Assembly (NCBI GenBank): GCA_902801625.1
Contig: CADCJI010000002.1
Coordinates: forward strand, 1 to 64,000
Source: an uncultured Bacteroidia bacterium
Lineage (GTDB): Bacteria > Bacteroidota > Bacteroidia > Bacteroidales > F082
DNA: 64,000 nucleotides
Direction of reading: 5' to 3'
A program made the position numbers and the translations under genes. The notes beneath the pieces are model-generated. The model saw only the letters and a list, made by a program, of their open reading frames with translations, searched no databases and was not told the DNA's origin. Of the stretch, positions 52,937 to 61,327 are shown in pieces. Within the stretch, counting starts at the first letter, position 1. Every line of letters begins with the position of its first letter.

Positions 52937-53545
52937 TTATCCTTCACATGAACATTGTTCGTTCATCGCGCATTCTCCAGAACAGAAGTTCCCAATTCTC
53001 GTAAGGGATCTTGCTATACCGAAACTGTCGCGACCACGATACCAAATCTTCTGTTTGACGACCTTATCTAATGGAACCTGTTTTTTGCAGTAATCACAAG
53101 GAATACACCCTTCTCTTGGAGCGTACTTTTCATCGTATATCTTGTTGTGTTTTGCAATGGCATCTGACAGGCTTTCTTCGTCGAATGCGTAGTGATCGTT
53201 GTCAATTTCGGAAAGCCATATACCAGTCGATGTTTTGTACTTGTCATTATGTGACGCATGGAAAATAATCTCTCCTTCGGTGGTTAAGACATTGAAATAT
53301 TCTCTCAACTGTCTAACATGTTCCGCCGTAGCTCTTTTGTTTATGACCGGACGCCGTAGATATTTCCGAGTTGTGAAGCTAACTTTGTCAACATTCCATA
53401 TTACAAAGGAGTAGTGCTTTTCCATTGTCGAAAACTCGCGTTGGTAGATTACCTTCGCCGTTTGCTCTTCCACCTTTGCCTTAATGAAGGCGTCGAGTTC
53501 GGCTTCAATCTCCCTGAATTCGTCTGTGTTTGATTTCTTTTTCAT
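52937..53545 (-). CDS. Hypothetical protein with C-terminal zinc site
   Basis: 202 residues. An N-terminal helix, a beta-rich core (IYQREFSTMEKHYSFVIWNV) and a C-terminal Cys cluster: CDYC, then CSGEC and QCSC (from about 150). Resembles small zinc-binding proteins of phage early regions. Not recognised. Confidence 0.55.
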   Translation of the reverse strand: MKKKSNTDEFREIEAELDAFIKAKVEEQTAKVIYQREFSTMEKHYSFVIWNVDKVSFTTRKYLRRPVINKRATAEHVRQLREYFNVLTTEGEIIFHASHNDKYKTSTGIWLSEIDNDHYAFDEESLSDAIAKHNKIYDEKYAPREGCIPCDYCKKQVPLDKVVKQKIWYRGRDSFGIARSLTRIGNFCSGECAMNEQCSCEG

Positions 53546-53796
53546 TTGTCAATTGTTTTGTTTTCTATTTCAAATGCTTCGTCTTCATACCGCACATCCT
53601 TGTATTTCTCAAATTCTTCTGCAAGTTCCATCAGAAGACAGCGTATCTTTCTTGGTACGGTATGCCCGCTGCCTGGTCCGCCAATGCGGACGCATGAATC
53701 GAAGTTGGTGCTGACATAAATGTCGCCTTGTTCATCGGAGAACACGTTAAGACAGTTGCCGTTTCTTTCAAGTGTGCGTATTACCATTGAGTTCAA
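53542..53796 (-). CDS. Hypothetical protein, 84 residues
   Basis: Starts MNSMVIRTLERNGNCLNVFS; small alpha/beta domain ending in a helix. Coupled at both ends by 4-base overlaps. Unknown. Confidence 0.5.
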   Translation of the reverse strand: MNSMVIRTLERNGNCLNVFSDEQGDIYVSTNFDSCVRIGGPGSGHTVPRKIRCLLMELAEEFEKYKDVRYEDEAFEIENKTIDK

Positions 53797-54278
53797 TTCT
53801 TGTCGTTCTCGCTTTTCTTATACAAGTTGGTTAGTCGCCTTGAGATATACTTCATTTGCTTCGGAAACAGTTTGCGGAACTCGTCCTCGTCGGTGAAAAA
53901 CTGCCATATTTTCCATGCCAGTGCACCCTGGACATCATCGAATTGTTTTACATTGTGCAAATCCTCAACGAGTTCGTTGATGTCATCTTCGGCAAATTCT
54001 CCTGTAATCAATGAAGCATTGAGCAGGCATCCACACTCTGAACAATAGGCCAGATGGTCATTCTCAGGCGATGATTCCTCATGCACTTCGTGATATATGC
54101 CTCCGCCGCACTCCTTGTCAAGTTGTTCGGCTTTCTCCTTTGCGCATCCATAGCAATAGTCGCCATCAATCTCTTCAATCATATAACCTTCGTTGTCGTA
54201 CTTTTCGATGTAGCAGACTTCTTCTGGGTCATGCAGGAAATACCATTCTCTGATTTTGTCTAATACTTCTGTTTTCAT
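53793..54278 (-). CDS. Hypothetical zinc-ribbon protein, 161 residues
   Basis: Two Cys pairs, CYGC (about 42-45) and CSECGC (about 78-83), frame an acidic loop. The rest is helical with W-rich LAWKIWQFF. Possibly a DNA- or protein-binding adaptor; no family recognised. Confidence 0.55.
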   Translation of the reverse strand: MKTEVLDKIREWYFLHDPEEVCYIEKYDNEGYMIEEIDGDYCYGCAKEKAEQLDKECGGGIYHEVHEESSPENDHLAYCSECGCLLNASLITGEFAEDDINELVEDLHNVKQFDDVQGALAWKIWQFFTDEDEFRKLFPKQMKYISRRLTNLYKKSENDKN

Positions 54279-55141
54279 TTCTGTTCGTCGTTTAATAGTT
54301 CTTCCTCGAATTTGACATAGTTGAAGCCGGGGTCGTGCTTCCTGATTTCAGCAGCCATAGCGCGTTCGATGCGCCGATGGTCCATCATTTCCCCATATCT
54401 GAGCTTCCGGAGTTCGCTCAATTCGCGCAGAGTCTCTTGGTAAAGTTCCAAGTTGAACTCGCACTGCCGTTTCATGTCGGAATACGCCCCCTCCTGCCCC
54501 TTGGCCTTGATTTCGGCATCCAGTTTCTCCCTGTACATGTCGCGCTCTTCTTTGGCCGTGTTGCACTTCTGCCGCCACGAGACCATGTTGTAGTAGAACT
54601 TCTCACCCAACCCTAACTGGTCGTCTGAGTATTTCTCCTTGTGAAGGAGCGGGGCCTTCTTGATGATGTCGAAAGCATAGTCCTTCACATAGACCAGACC
54701 GGCATACTGCGGAACCTCGTCAACGGCTATCAGATCGGGCGGGACGGCATAGTAGAAGTAGTTCGGCTTCTTGTGGTTGGCGACGAGACAGGTCCTGCCA
54801 TGCTTCTCGCAATACCCCTCCCAAGCCTCAACCGAGGCGAACCTGTGCTTGTTGGCCTCATAGAAATCCCAAAACTCAGGCAGGTACTTCTCTCCGGTGA
54901 AAGGCGAGTTGAGGACGATGTGCTTGTTCCTCTTGTGCTTGAAGTCGTTCTTGAAGTCGGCGCGGCTGATCTTGATTTCAAACTCATAGATGTAGCCCGA
55001 CCGGGTTTCAAGCAGCTTGTCGCTTTCCCACCCGAACACATACAGGCCGTCGATGTCGTACTTGACGGAACTATAGGCGAAGAAACGCGAAAGCTGCCTT
55101 TGCATGGATTCCTCGGTGTATATCGGCTTGTCTTGGGTCAT
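54275..55141 (-). CDS. PD-(D/E)XK-like nuclease (MmcB/RecB-type)
   Basis: 288 residues from MTQDKPIYTEES; an ATG at 55204 would overlap the neighbour by 58 bases. DGLYVFGWESDKLLETRSGY followed by IYEFEIKISRADF gives the acidic residues and the E-x-K of a restriction-endonuclease fold. A helical C-terminal extension of 100 residues includes a coiled coil. A role in DNA processing, host DNA breakdown or recombination is likely but not proven. Confidence 0.6.
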   Translation of the reverse strand: MTQDKPIYTEESMQRQLSRFFAYSSVKYDIDGLYVFGWESDKLLETRSGYIYEFEIKISRADFKNDFKHKRNKHIVLNSPFTGEKYLPEFWDFYEANKHRFASVEAWEGYCEKHGRTCLVANHKKPNYFYYAVPPDLIAVDEVPQYAGLVYVKDYAFDIIKKAPLLHKEKYSDDQLGLGEKFYYNMVSWRQKCNTAKEERDMYREKLDAEIKAKGQEGAYSDMKRQCEFNLELYQETLRELSELRKLRYGEMMDHRRIERAMAAEIRKHDPGFNYVKFEEELLNDEQK

Positions 55142-55146
55142 GGTTG

Positions 55147-55413
55147 CTAAATACAACTGTAAAACGGAATGCTCTTTGCGATGGCGATTTGGTTCATCAG
55201 CCATTCTTTTTCTTCTTCAGTTGCCAATCTCACCTTACTGGATGTTTGGAAATTACCCATTCCAGATGTGCGGCAGAGCACCCATTCTCCTTTGTGCTCA
55301 GCAAAGCCGATGACAATACCAAAACCACCTGCTGTTACCCATCCGTCGTGTATGAAAGGCTGTTGGGTGTCTTCTTCAAATAGGATTTCTCCTGGTGAAT
55401 AATCTGATTTCAT
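55147..55413 (-). CDS. Hypothetical protein, 88 residues
   Basis: Starts MKSDYSPGEILFEEDTQQPF; a small beta-rich domain (GGFGIVIGFAEHKGEWVLCR). Ends 6 bases before the nuclease start. Unknown. Confidence 0.55.
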   Translation of the reverse strand: MKSDYSPGEILFEEDTQQPFIHDGWVTAGGFGIVIGFAEHKGEWVLCRTSGMGNFQTSSKVRLATEEEKEWLMNQIAIAKSIPFYSCI

Positions 55414-55414
55414 T

Positions 55415-55930
55415 TCAAATCATGCTTATGGTTCTTAAAATAGTGAGCAGTCTCTCCAGTTCGAAGTTGCGGTATGCGGTCATCGCGTATGTTTGAGGGT
55501 TGCTGTGGTTGTAGCCGTATTTTTCGATATACTGCTGGCAGGCGCGTTTGGTGAGGAACGCACCGGTGGTGTCCGACAGGCTCGACTTCCTCTCTACATC
55601 CACAACCCTCACATCGTTCCATCGAAGTTCGTCATTGCAGAATCCGACGAAATCTTCCATGCTGGTCTTGTCAAGCCGTTCCCATTGTTCACGGTTTCCG
55701 TCGGTGATGTACTCTTCCGTGTATTCAATGGCATCGTCGAGGCTGAGCGTGCCTCCGTCGCCCATGTAGACGCGAGGCTCGCCACAGCCGTCTGGCACGC
55801 CCTCTTCTCTGGTTTCCATCACGCCCCAGTAGACGGGTTGGGCGTTGCCGTCGGTTGTCTGTGTGTTCAGCTCGTGCTGAAGCTCTTTCAGGAACTCATA
55901 GTCCTGGTCCGGTAGTTCGATTGTTTTCAT
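55415..55930 (-). CDS. Hypothetical protein, 171 residues
   Basis: Starts MKTIELPDQDYEFLKELQHE; acidic N-terminal half with a VYWGVMETREEGVP strand and a helical C terminus. No family recognised; early operon. Confidence 0.55.
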   Translation of the reverse strand: MKTIELPDQDYEFLKELQHELNTQTTDGNAQPVYWGVMETREEGVPDGCGEPRVYMGDGGTLSLDDAIEYTEEYITDGNREQWERLDKTSMEDFVGFCNDELRWNDVRVVDVERKSSLSDTTGAFLTKRACQQYIEKYGYNHSNPQTYAMTAYRNFELERLLTILRTISMI

Positions 55931-55932
55931 GG

Positions 55933-56658
55933 TTAGTCGTTCTTGTGTTCGTCAATTACTTTTGTACAGATTTCCAATACCTTGACCACTTTGTCAAGGT
56001 CAAACCAATCGTCGGTTCTGACCCCGCTTTCCATGTCAATCCAGAAGTCGCCATCTACATTTTCCATGAGATACGACAACTTCTCGCCGACATTATCAGG
56101 ATTCATGCCTCCAGCATAACCAACCTTGTAATTGCCTTTGAGCACTTCAATAGGGGTGTCAATGCCACGACCGCCTGAAGCATCAAGAAGCACGGAGAAT
56201 GATCCAAGGCATAGCCTGTGTTTGTGTTCCTCCGTCGTGTGGTTGAACAAATCAAGTTCGTGGGCATTTCGCTGCTGAATGATGATTTCCTGCCCAACAA
56301 CAGACGGCATCCAACAATGTTTCGGATTGTCTTTTCGATTGGCAATGTTGAGCTGTATTCTATTGAACATGCAGAGGCAACGGTGTGTGAACCTGTCGAT
56401 TTTATCCCAACAACCGGTGGCTGCATCATGAGCAGCAGAACCGCAGATGTGAAGGGCAAGATTAAGATCTCCTTTAAGACCGCTGCCATAAAGAAGGCTC
56501 ATGTTTTTCGGGTCGAGATAGCGGTTGCCGTTCTCGTACCAGCGATAACTCGTCAGCACGCCGAACTCAGCGATTGGGTATTGCTTTTGAATAGCCTCCA
56601 AAGCCGTAATCTCAGTCTTTGCGTCAATGCCGGTGAATGTAATGTGTTTCAGTCTCAT
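55933..56658 (-). CDS. TrpF-like TIM-barrel protein
   Basis: 241 residues. The second half matches phosphoribosylanthranilate isomerase: VLLDASGGRGIDTPIEVLKG, then VGYAGGMNPDNVGEKL and FWIDMESGVRTDDWFDLDK. In TrpF these loops hold the phosphate. The catalytic Asp position (LLDAS) is kept, while the usual N-terminal K-x-C-G motif is replaced by HITFTGI, so the same isomerase reaction is doubtful. No other Trp gene is nearby. It may bind a phosphoribosyl compound. Confidence 0.7.
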   Translation of the reverse strand: MRLKHITFTGIDAKTEITALEAIQKQYPIAEFGVLTSYRWYENGNRYLDPKNMSLLYGSGLKGDLNLALHICGSAAHDAATGCWDKIDRFTHRCLCMFNRIQLNIANRKDNPKHCWMPSVVGQEIIIQQRNAHELDLFNHTTEEHKHRLCLGSFSVLLDASGGRGIDTPIEVLKGNYKVGYAGGMNPDNVGEKLSYLMENVDGDFWIDMESGVRTDDWFDLDKVVKVLEICTKVIDEHKND

Positions 56659-56663
56659 GGCTG

Positions 56664-56909
56664 TTAGAATTTCAGTCCTTGTGCCGTAGGGTCAATCACG
56701 TCGCCTGAGCCTGGGTCTTTGCTGTGCGGGTAAGGGTCTTCCTCGTTGAGGCGTTTCAGGTCCATGCCGAGCCACATGACGGCTTCCTGCAACTTGGTAA
56801 TGGCCAGGCTACGCTCGCGGCTTGCTGGCAGGCCCTTCACTTGTTGGATTTTCTCGTCCAAGTCTTTTCTGAGTTGCTTGTTGGCAACGATTTCTTCTGT
56901 TCTGTCCAT
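56664..56909 (-). CDS. acb2: Acb2-like anti-CBASS protein
   Basis: 81 residues. The helical hairpin LPASRERSLAITKLQEAVMW (residues 27-46) and the tail NEEDPYPHSKDP then DPTAQG are the signature of the Acb2/Tad1 hairpin family. Acb2 proteins form hexamers that sequester cyclic di- and trinucleotides and so block CBASS. A Thoeris or mixed specificity is possible in this family. Slightly shorter than the characterised member. Located among early genes, as expected for an anti-defence protein. Confidence 0.78.
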   Translation of the reverse strand: MDRTEEIVANKQLRKDLDEKIQQVKGLPASRERSLAITKLQEAVMWLGMDLKRLNEEDPYPHSKDPGSGDVIDPTAQGLKF

Positions 56910-56943
56910 AGTAATTTGTTTTGATTGTTAATGGTTTGTTACT

Positions 56944-57258
56944 TCATATCTCGATGTCGTACATTTCTTTCATCAGTTTCTTTGCCCATTCCGGTGTGGT
57001 GCCGTAGTCTTCAAACTCGTTGCAAAAGCATCTGACGTTTTGGCTCACGAAAGGGTCTGGGGTCATTCCTCCTTGGAATCCGTACACTTCTTGGATGTAT
57101 TCAAGGTCTGCCTTCAGTTTCTCGTTGTGGGTGAAACTTTCCCTTTCACCGCCCAACTCATAGACTATGGCGAGAATCTTTGCGGCGGTGTCGCGGCCAA
57201 TCGAGGCCAGTCCTGCCGCCTTGCACGCTTCGTTCCATTGTCTGCGGAAATCAGTCAT
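56944..57258 (-). CDS. Hypothetical protein, 104 residues
   Basis: Starts MTDFRRQWNEACKAAGLASI; helical, with an MTPDPFVSQNVRCFCNEFED segment. It overlaps the coiled-coil gene by 8 bases. Unknown. Confidence 0.55.
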   Translation of the reverse strand: MTDFRRQWNEACKAAGLASIGRDTAAKILAIVYELGGERESFTHNEKLKADLEYIQEVYGFQGGMTPDPFVSQNVRCFCNEFEDYGTTPEWAKKLMKEMYDIEI

Positions 57259-57529
57259 CGTTTACCACTTTCACTTCCTCGACAGGGTGTTCCTTAGCCC
57301 ACTGCACTTTCAGTCCATGAATCTTGCGCTCGATCTCATACTGCTTTTCAGTGTGCCTGTCTCTTTGTTCGTTGACCAGCTTGTCGTACAGGTCTTGTTC
57401 CTGCCTTTGGCGTTCCTTGTGTTCCTTCGCGAGTTGGTCGAGCGCGACTCTGTTAGCCTTGCACTCCAATCGCATTTCATCGTGATAGGACTGCATTTGC
57501 TCCAAATACTCTTCTCTTTTCATTGTCAT
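57251..57529 (-). CDS. Coiled-coil protein, 92 residues
   Basis: A single long charged helix (MKREEYLEQMQSYHDEMRLE through to KIHGLKVQWAKEHP). Possibly an oligomerisation partner of a neighbour. No family recognised. Confidence 0.55.
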   Translation of the reverse strand: MTMKREEYLEQMQSYHDEMRLECKANRVALDQLAKEHKERQRQEQDLYDKLVNEQRDRHTEKQYEIERKIHGLKVQWAKEHPVEEVKVVNDD

Positions 57530-57554
57530 AGTGTTGATGTTTTTATGGTTGGTG

Positions 57555-58076
57555 TTATAGGTTCTTCCTTCTCGCGTATTCGCAGATCAGCAGGGAATCC
57601 ACTTTGTTATTGTCCCAATTGCGGCAGCGTTCGTTCTTCCGCAGGTCGACGTCCGGGAAAAGCCGTTTGACGGCGTTGAACGAAGTCTGCTTGGTGTTGA
57701 CTTCCTTGCGGGTCCGCTCCACGTCTTTCACGACAACTTTCTTATGCTCCACAACCATGTCCTGGTTGATCCAAATCTCCTTCTGCCATGTCTTTGGCTG
57801 AACGAGTTGGTAGGGTATGCCCGTGGCGATGAGCAAGCCCTTCAGCAAGCCGTTGATTTCACCGAAGGCAAATGTGGCCTTTGCCGACGATCCAAAGATG
57901 GCGTGTACTTCCTCCATGACAGCGAACACGTCTTTTGACAAATGGAGTTGCTGGAATTTCAGTGCCAAATTGTGGATGTCGCAGCCTTCAATTGGGATAA
58001 ACTCAAACAGACCGTTGTCGTGTCTGATGGTGATGAAGCCTTCTTTCCCTGGGTCTATTGCGATGTATGTTTTCAT
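57555..58076 (-). CDS. RuvC-like Holliday junction resolvase
   Basis: 173 residues. The RNase-H fold acidic residues are visible: Asp8 in IAIDPGKEG, Glu in VMEEVHAIF (about 55), and Asp in NKVDSLLICEYAR near the end. FGSSAKATFAFGEINGLLKG and QPKTWQKEIW are typical of phage RuvC. It resolves branched DNA before packaging. The 4-base overlap with the upstream gene places it in the early operon. Confidence 0.85.
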   Translation of the reverse strand: MKTYIAIDPGKEGFITIRHDNGLFEFIPIEGCDIHNLALKFQQLHLSKDVFAVMEEVHAIFGSSAKATFAFGEINGLLKGLLIATGIPYQLVQPKTWQKEIWINQDMVVEHKKVVVKDVERTRKEVNTKQTSFNAVKRLFPDVDLRKNERCRNWDNNKVDSLLICEYARRKNL

Positions 58077-58411
58077 TGTTTCGTTTGTTTGTATTTATTG
58101 TTGATTTCATTACATTTTTCCCATACTTCCTTCGGAATCATGATTTTATTCCCGTCCATCCAAAGGTTTTGTCTTGCCTGCCTTTCGCAATAGTAGGCGA
58201 TACTGGTTCTGTTGGTCGGATTGTCCTTTAGCCCATATACGAATAAGCCAGAAGAGACAAGCTCTCTTGGGGAAACACTTTGGTTACAAGGAAGTCCTTG
58301 CGAATCCGTTGTGCCTTTGAACAAAAGATACTCTTCGAGAATGTCTTCGAGTACCATATCCCTGTAGTCTTTTATTGTCGGCTCTCCGACAAACATGTTG
58401 CTATTAATCAT
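58073..58411 (-). CDS. Hypothetical protein, 112 residues
   Basis: Starts MINSNMFVGEPTIKDYRDMV. A helical protein with VSSGLFVYGLKDNPTNRTSI and an RQARQNLW region; could be a small DNA-binding protein. Coupled to the resolvase gene by a 4-base overlap. Confidence 0.5.
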   Translation of the reverse strand: MINSNMFVGEPTIKDYRDMVLEDILEEYLLFKGTTDSQGLPCNQSVSPRELVSSGLFVYGLKDNPTNRTSIAYYCERQARQNLWMDGNKIMIPKEVWEKCNEINNKYKQTKQ

Positions 58412-58420
58412 TTTTTTTGA

Positions 58421-58564
58421 TTATAAGAATGTAAATTCAGTATCAAGGTATAAATGCTTCTCGTGTAGCATTTCACAAAAGGCTATTGCCGGTCCCCAAT
58501 CAAAGAATACCCGACAACGTATTATTGATTCGTTCTCATCCTGGTATTTAACAAATATCCTCAT
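58421..58564 (-). CDS. Small protein, 47 residues
   Basis: Starts MRIFVKYQDENESIIRCRVF; compact alpha/beta pattern with DWGPAIAFCEMLHEKHLYL. It fills an otherwise empty 180-base gap in the operon in the right strand and ends 10 bases before the next start. Unknown. Confidence 0.5.
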   Translation of the reverse strand: MRIFVKYQDENESIIRCRVFFDWGPAIAFCEMLHEKHLYLDTEFTFL

Positions 58565-58592
58565 GATTATGCTTGTTTCATGTCAAGGCCGT

Positions 58593-58928
58593 TCATGATG
58601 GAACCTTTGCAGTGCGTTTCTTCCTCATCCCACGGTCAGGGTAGGTCAGGCGCTTCTCGCCGTTGAGCTCGTCGAACCGTTCGAGGGTGAGGGTCCCGAA
58701 ATCATCGGGAAGTTCAATGTCAGTCTTGTCGAGCGAGCGCAGGTAGAACCCCTTGCAGGCCACGGTGGTGCCGTTGCAGGCGTATGTCACCGAAGGGGTG
58801 CTCACCTCCATGAACTTCGCCAGCAGCGTCTTCGAACTGAACACGCCCACGAGTTTCTTGCCGGGACTGAACACGGCAACCCTCTCGGCGACCTTACTCG
58901 GCCTCCTTGTCGTCACTTCCCTTTTCAT
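58593..58928 (-). CDS. NUMOD1-like DNA-binding protein, 111 residues
   Basis: The segment KLVGVFSSKTLLAKFMEVST then YACNGTTVACKGFYLRS (about 30-70) is a NUMOD1-type module followed by a short basic end (RGMRKKRTAK). Like the gene at 51709 it lacks a nuclease domain. It overlaps the KilA-N-like gene by 35 bases. Perhaps a regulator of early transcription. Confidence 0.6.
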   Translation of the reverse strand: MKREVTTRRPSKVAERVAVFSPGKKLVGVFSSKTLLAKFMEVSTPSVTYACNGTTVACKGFYLRSLDKTDIELPDDFGTLTLERFDELNGEKRLTYPDRGMRKKRTAKVPS

Positions 58929-59367
58929 CCGGCAGCATCTTCGCTATCACGTCAGCGGTGAACCGGCTCCGCGCCGCCTCGAACAGGTAACTGTCCGACA
59001 CAGCCATGCCGGTCGTGAACAGGTCGTTCATTCGCTCGTTGACATAACCCATGAACTGGTGATCCGTAAAACAGATGAAAAGGTAAACAAAGTCTACTTC
59101 AATTGTGAAATCCCCGTCCCTGTTGAGGCGGCACACCTCGTCATCGCGCAGCGAATAAGTTTCCTGCAAGGCTTGGATGAACGGCCGGTAGGTGTTGAGG
59201 AAGTCGGCCAGTTTAAGGTCTTGGCCGTGGGACTTAAGATATGCCGATGCGTTGAAGTACATCAGGCCGTTGTCATTTGATACCCCGAAGAGCATATCGG
59301 GGAACTCCGGCAGGCTGTGCTCTGTACATTTTATATCGTAGGGCTTGCCGGGAATGGCATTAGGCAT
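58894..59367 (-). CDS. KilA-N-like domain protein
   Basis: 157 residues. GLMYFNASAYLKSHGQDLKL (about 34-53), then FLNTYRPFIQALQ and a later DFVYLFICFTDHQFMGYVNE match the order of conserved patches in KilA-N, a phage DNA-binding domain. The acidic C terminus follows. It is the first gene of the minus-strand early operon, where a regulator is plausible. Confidence 0.6.
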   Translation of the reverse strand: MPNAIPGKPYDIKCTEHSLPEFPDMLFGVSNDNGLMYFNASAYLKSHGQDLKLADFLNTYRPFIQALQETYSLRDDEVCRLNRDGDFTIEVDFVYLFICFTDHQFMGYVNERMNDLFTTGMAVSDSYLFEAARSRFTADVIAKMLPDEKGSDDKEAE

Positions 59368-59405
59368 TAAAAGTAGTTGTATGTCATTGTATTGTGATTA
59401 CGATT

Positions 59406-59413
59406 GCAAAACT
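59406..59413 (-). promoter_or_regulatory. -7-like element before the early operon
   Basis: Minus-strand TAGTTTTG, 39 bases upstream of the KilA-N-like ATG. A TTTTG lies upstream at 26 bp instead of 19, so the match is partial. Confidence 0.4.
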
Positions 59414-59651
59414 ACGCAAAATCCGTGGTATGTTAAGAACAAAAGTCTATGAAATTGGCTGCTATTTTTGCAAAAACATGATATTCAGCATATTTCCACA
59501 AAAACACTTCCCGAAAATCTGGACCGGCCCCGGAAACAAAAATCGCCTTTTTCGGTTTTTTATACAGCCAAAAACAAAAAAAACGCGGGGCACCAACCGG
59601 AATCCCCGCCCAGCCGCGCCCCGAAGCCCCTTCCCTCTGGGATGGGCACCG

Positions 59652-59659
59652 CAAAAGTA
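59652..59659 (-). promoter_or_regulatory. -7-like element, second candidate
   Basis: Minus-strand TACTTTTG inside GGAAAAAAGTGTTACTTTTG, almost the same 20-base string as in front of the sigma factor (6574-6595). It would give a 285-base leader before the early operon. Confidence 0.4.
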
Positions 59660-60252
59660 ACACTTTTTTCCATCAACCATGTCCGTTTTCAGTATTTTCG
59701 TCTTCACTCTTTATGGAAAACAGCCCAACGGAGCCAAAAACAAGCCCGCACAGCCCTCCTCCAACAAAAAAACAATAAATCTATCGTCTTTCGACACAAA
59801 AAGCCGTCAGCAAGCCCAAAACAAGCCACAGGAAAAAACGATTCCCGAAAATGAGGCCGGACTATATATTTGGAATCCGTACCCGAAGGCACACCCTCCC
59901 TTCCATTTTTCAAAAATTGATGCAGAATAAACTGAAAATCAATCATTTATAAAATATGCAAAAATATTCACTTTTGTAGTAAGTGAATAAAACGGATAAA
60001 TATTTGATTTTCAATGATATAATTTTTTGAAAAAATTTGCACCCCGTTTTTTGCCCTTTTCACCACTTCAAAACATTATCCGTTGAAATTGTTTTAATCG
60101 GATAATTTCACCCCGTCACCATCGGCAAAAATTGTGCTGCATTTATATATAAAGTTTCGCGCCTTTTTCGTTCCATCTGCAAACAAAAAACCGCTTGAAA
60201 TTTCAATGCAACAAAATTTCAATTTCACACAACAAACAACCATATATAATAA

Positions 60253-60348
60253 TGTATTACTTTATTATAATATTGTATTACTTTATAATATTGTAATACT
60301 TCATTATAATGATGCACCACTTTATAAAGATGCACCACTTTATAACAA
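60253..60348 (+). repeat. AT-rich tandem repeat, five units
   Basis: Units of the form TGxAxxACTTxATAA begin at 60253, 60274, 60292, 60313 and 60331 (steps of 21, 18, 21 and 18 bp). The last two share TGCACCACTTTATAA exactly. The steps are multiples of three and read as a repeated peptide on the plus strand, but the composition argues against a real gene. Confidence 0.6.
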
Positions 60349-60479
60349 AAGAAGCATTGAAATAATAAGATAGAAACACAATAATAAAGAAGCATTGAAA
60401 CACAAAAGAAGGAATAAAACGAAAAAAGATGCTTTACTTTGTAACTGGTTATAATACCAGATAATAATATTATAAAATA

Positions 60480-60690
60480 TTGATTTACAAACACTTAATT
60501 ATTAAATAATTGATTTACAATATTTTATAAAATATAAATAAGCATAAATATAATAAATTGGTTTACAATAAATTAGGTGTAAACACTTGATTTATAGATA
60601 ATTGTCTATAATATTGTTTTACAATGTGTTACACCAAATTAAATTTGAATAAAGAAAAACATTTAATCTTTGTATAATATTGGTTTTCAA
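60480..60690 (+). repeat. Iteron-like 11-bp repeats, candidate origin
   Basis: Copies of TTGRTTTWCAA: 60480, 60510 (identical), 60558, 60587 (weaker), 60614 and 60680, with another at 60004 and an inverted one at 59932. Spacing is often 27-30 bp, nearly three helical turns. The motif is itself an imperfect palindrome. Such arrays typically bind a replication initiator or regulator; no initiator gene is identified in the window. Confidence 0.5.
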
Positions 60691-60882
60691 TGTTATAATG
60701 TTATGAAATAGACAAAATTTCGTTACTTTGTCCGTTTGTCGATGCTTCAAAAACCATCAAAACGGCAAAAACCAACCGAAAAACACTGCATTTTTGCACC
60801 AAAATTCAAAAAATGTGTATTTTTTTTCTTGTTGATTATCAATTTATTAAAGCACTTTTTGAAAAATTTTGAAAAAAAATGC

Positions 60883-60912
60883 TTGACAGAATAAAACAAA
60901 GTTGTACTTTTG
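60883..60912 (+). promoter_or_regulatory. Consensus Bacteroidales promoter for the right operon
   Basis: TTG (60883-60885), 19 bp, TACTTTTG (60905-60912). The start would be near 60920, leaving a leader of about 400 bases before the gene at 61328. Confidence 0.8.
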
Positions 60913-60919
60913 CATCTGC

Positions 60920-61327
60920 AATCGGTTGGGAATCGGTTGTAAGTGGTAACGGCGACACCCTCCACCGTAAAAGGTTTTCCACCTTATAAAAGGAAAAAGC
61001 GGTAAAGCAGTAAAGCGGCAAACGGAAAAAGTAAGTAACACGTTCTTTGAAAAGTCCGCCTTTGTTGTAATTGTGGAAATTGATTGCACCCTGTTTCAGG
61101 GTGAAGCGTTTGAAGTTCAAAAGCCCTTTTCCATGAATAAAGCAACCCGAAACGGCAAAGGATAATAACAAACGGCATCGACACGTAATGCAGCCACGAC
61201 AAAAGCGGTTTTTCCGTTTGCCGTGAAGGTTGCAAGCCCTTGAAAATGCAGAGCAAAAACGACAATTCACAAATTCACAATTTCAAACCGATGAGCCCTA
61301 ATGGGATATAACCAGGGCAAAAAAGAA
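60920..61327 (+). promoter_or_regulatory. Long structured 5' leader
   Basis: About 400 untranslated bases with a perfect hairpin CACCCTG/CAGGGTG (61087-61103) and a second GCCCT/AGGGC stem (61295-61317) just before the gene start. Could hold attenuation or protein-binding control. No riboswitch family is recognised. Confidence 0.4.

Larger units (their letters stand above)
59368..60720. other. Long intergenic region between divergent operons
   Basis: About 1.35 kb without a convincing gene; the reading frames here are low-complexity. 59400-59940 holds two minus-strand -7-like elements (59406-59413 TAGTTTTG, 59652-59659 TACTTTTG) and A/C-rich sequence. 59940-60720 is extremely AT-rich with direct repeats. 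The layout, early genes leaving in both directions from an AT-rich centre, fits a replication origin and control region. Confidence 0.5.

Noticed and set aside
59468..59854. 128-codon plus-strand gene in the intergenic region
   Set aside because: Very basic, Lys/Pro/Ser-rich, no promoter at proper spacing and no start signal; probably non-coding.
60134..60373. Plus-strand gene over the AT-rich tandem repeat
   Set aside because: Low-complexity Asn/Tyr/Leu peptide generated by the repeat; no ribosome site or neighbour coupling.
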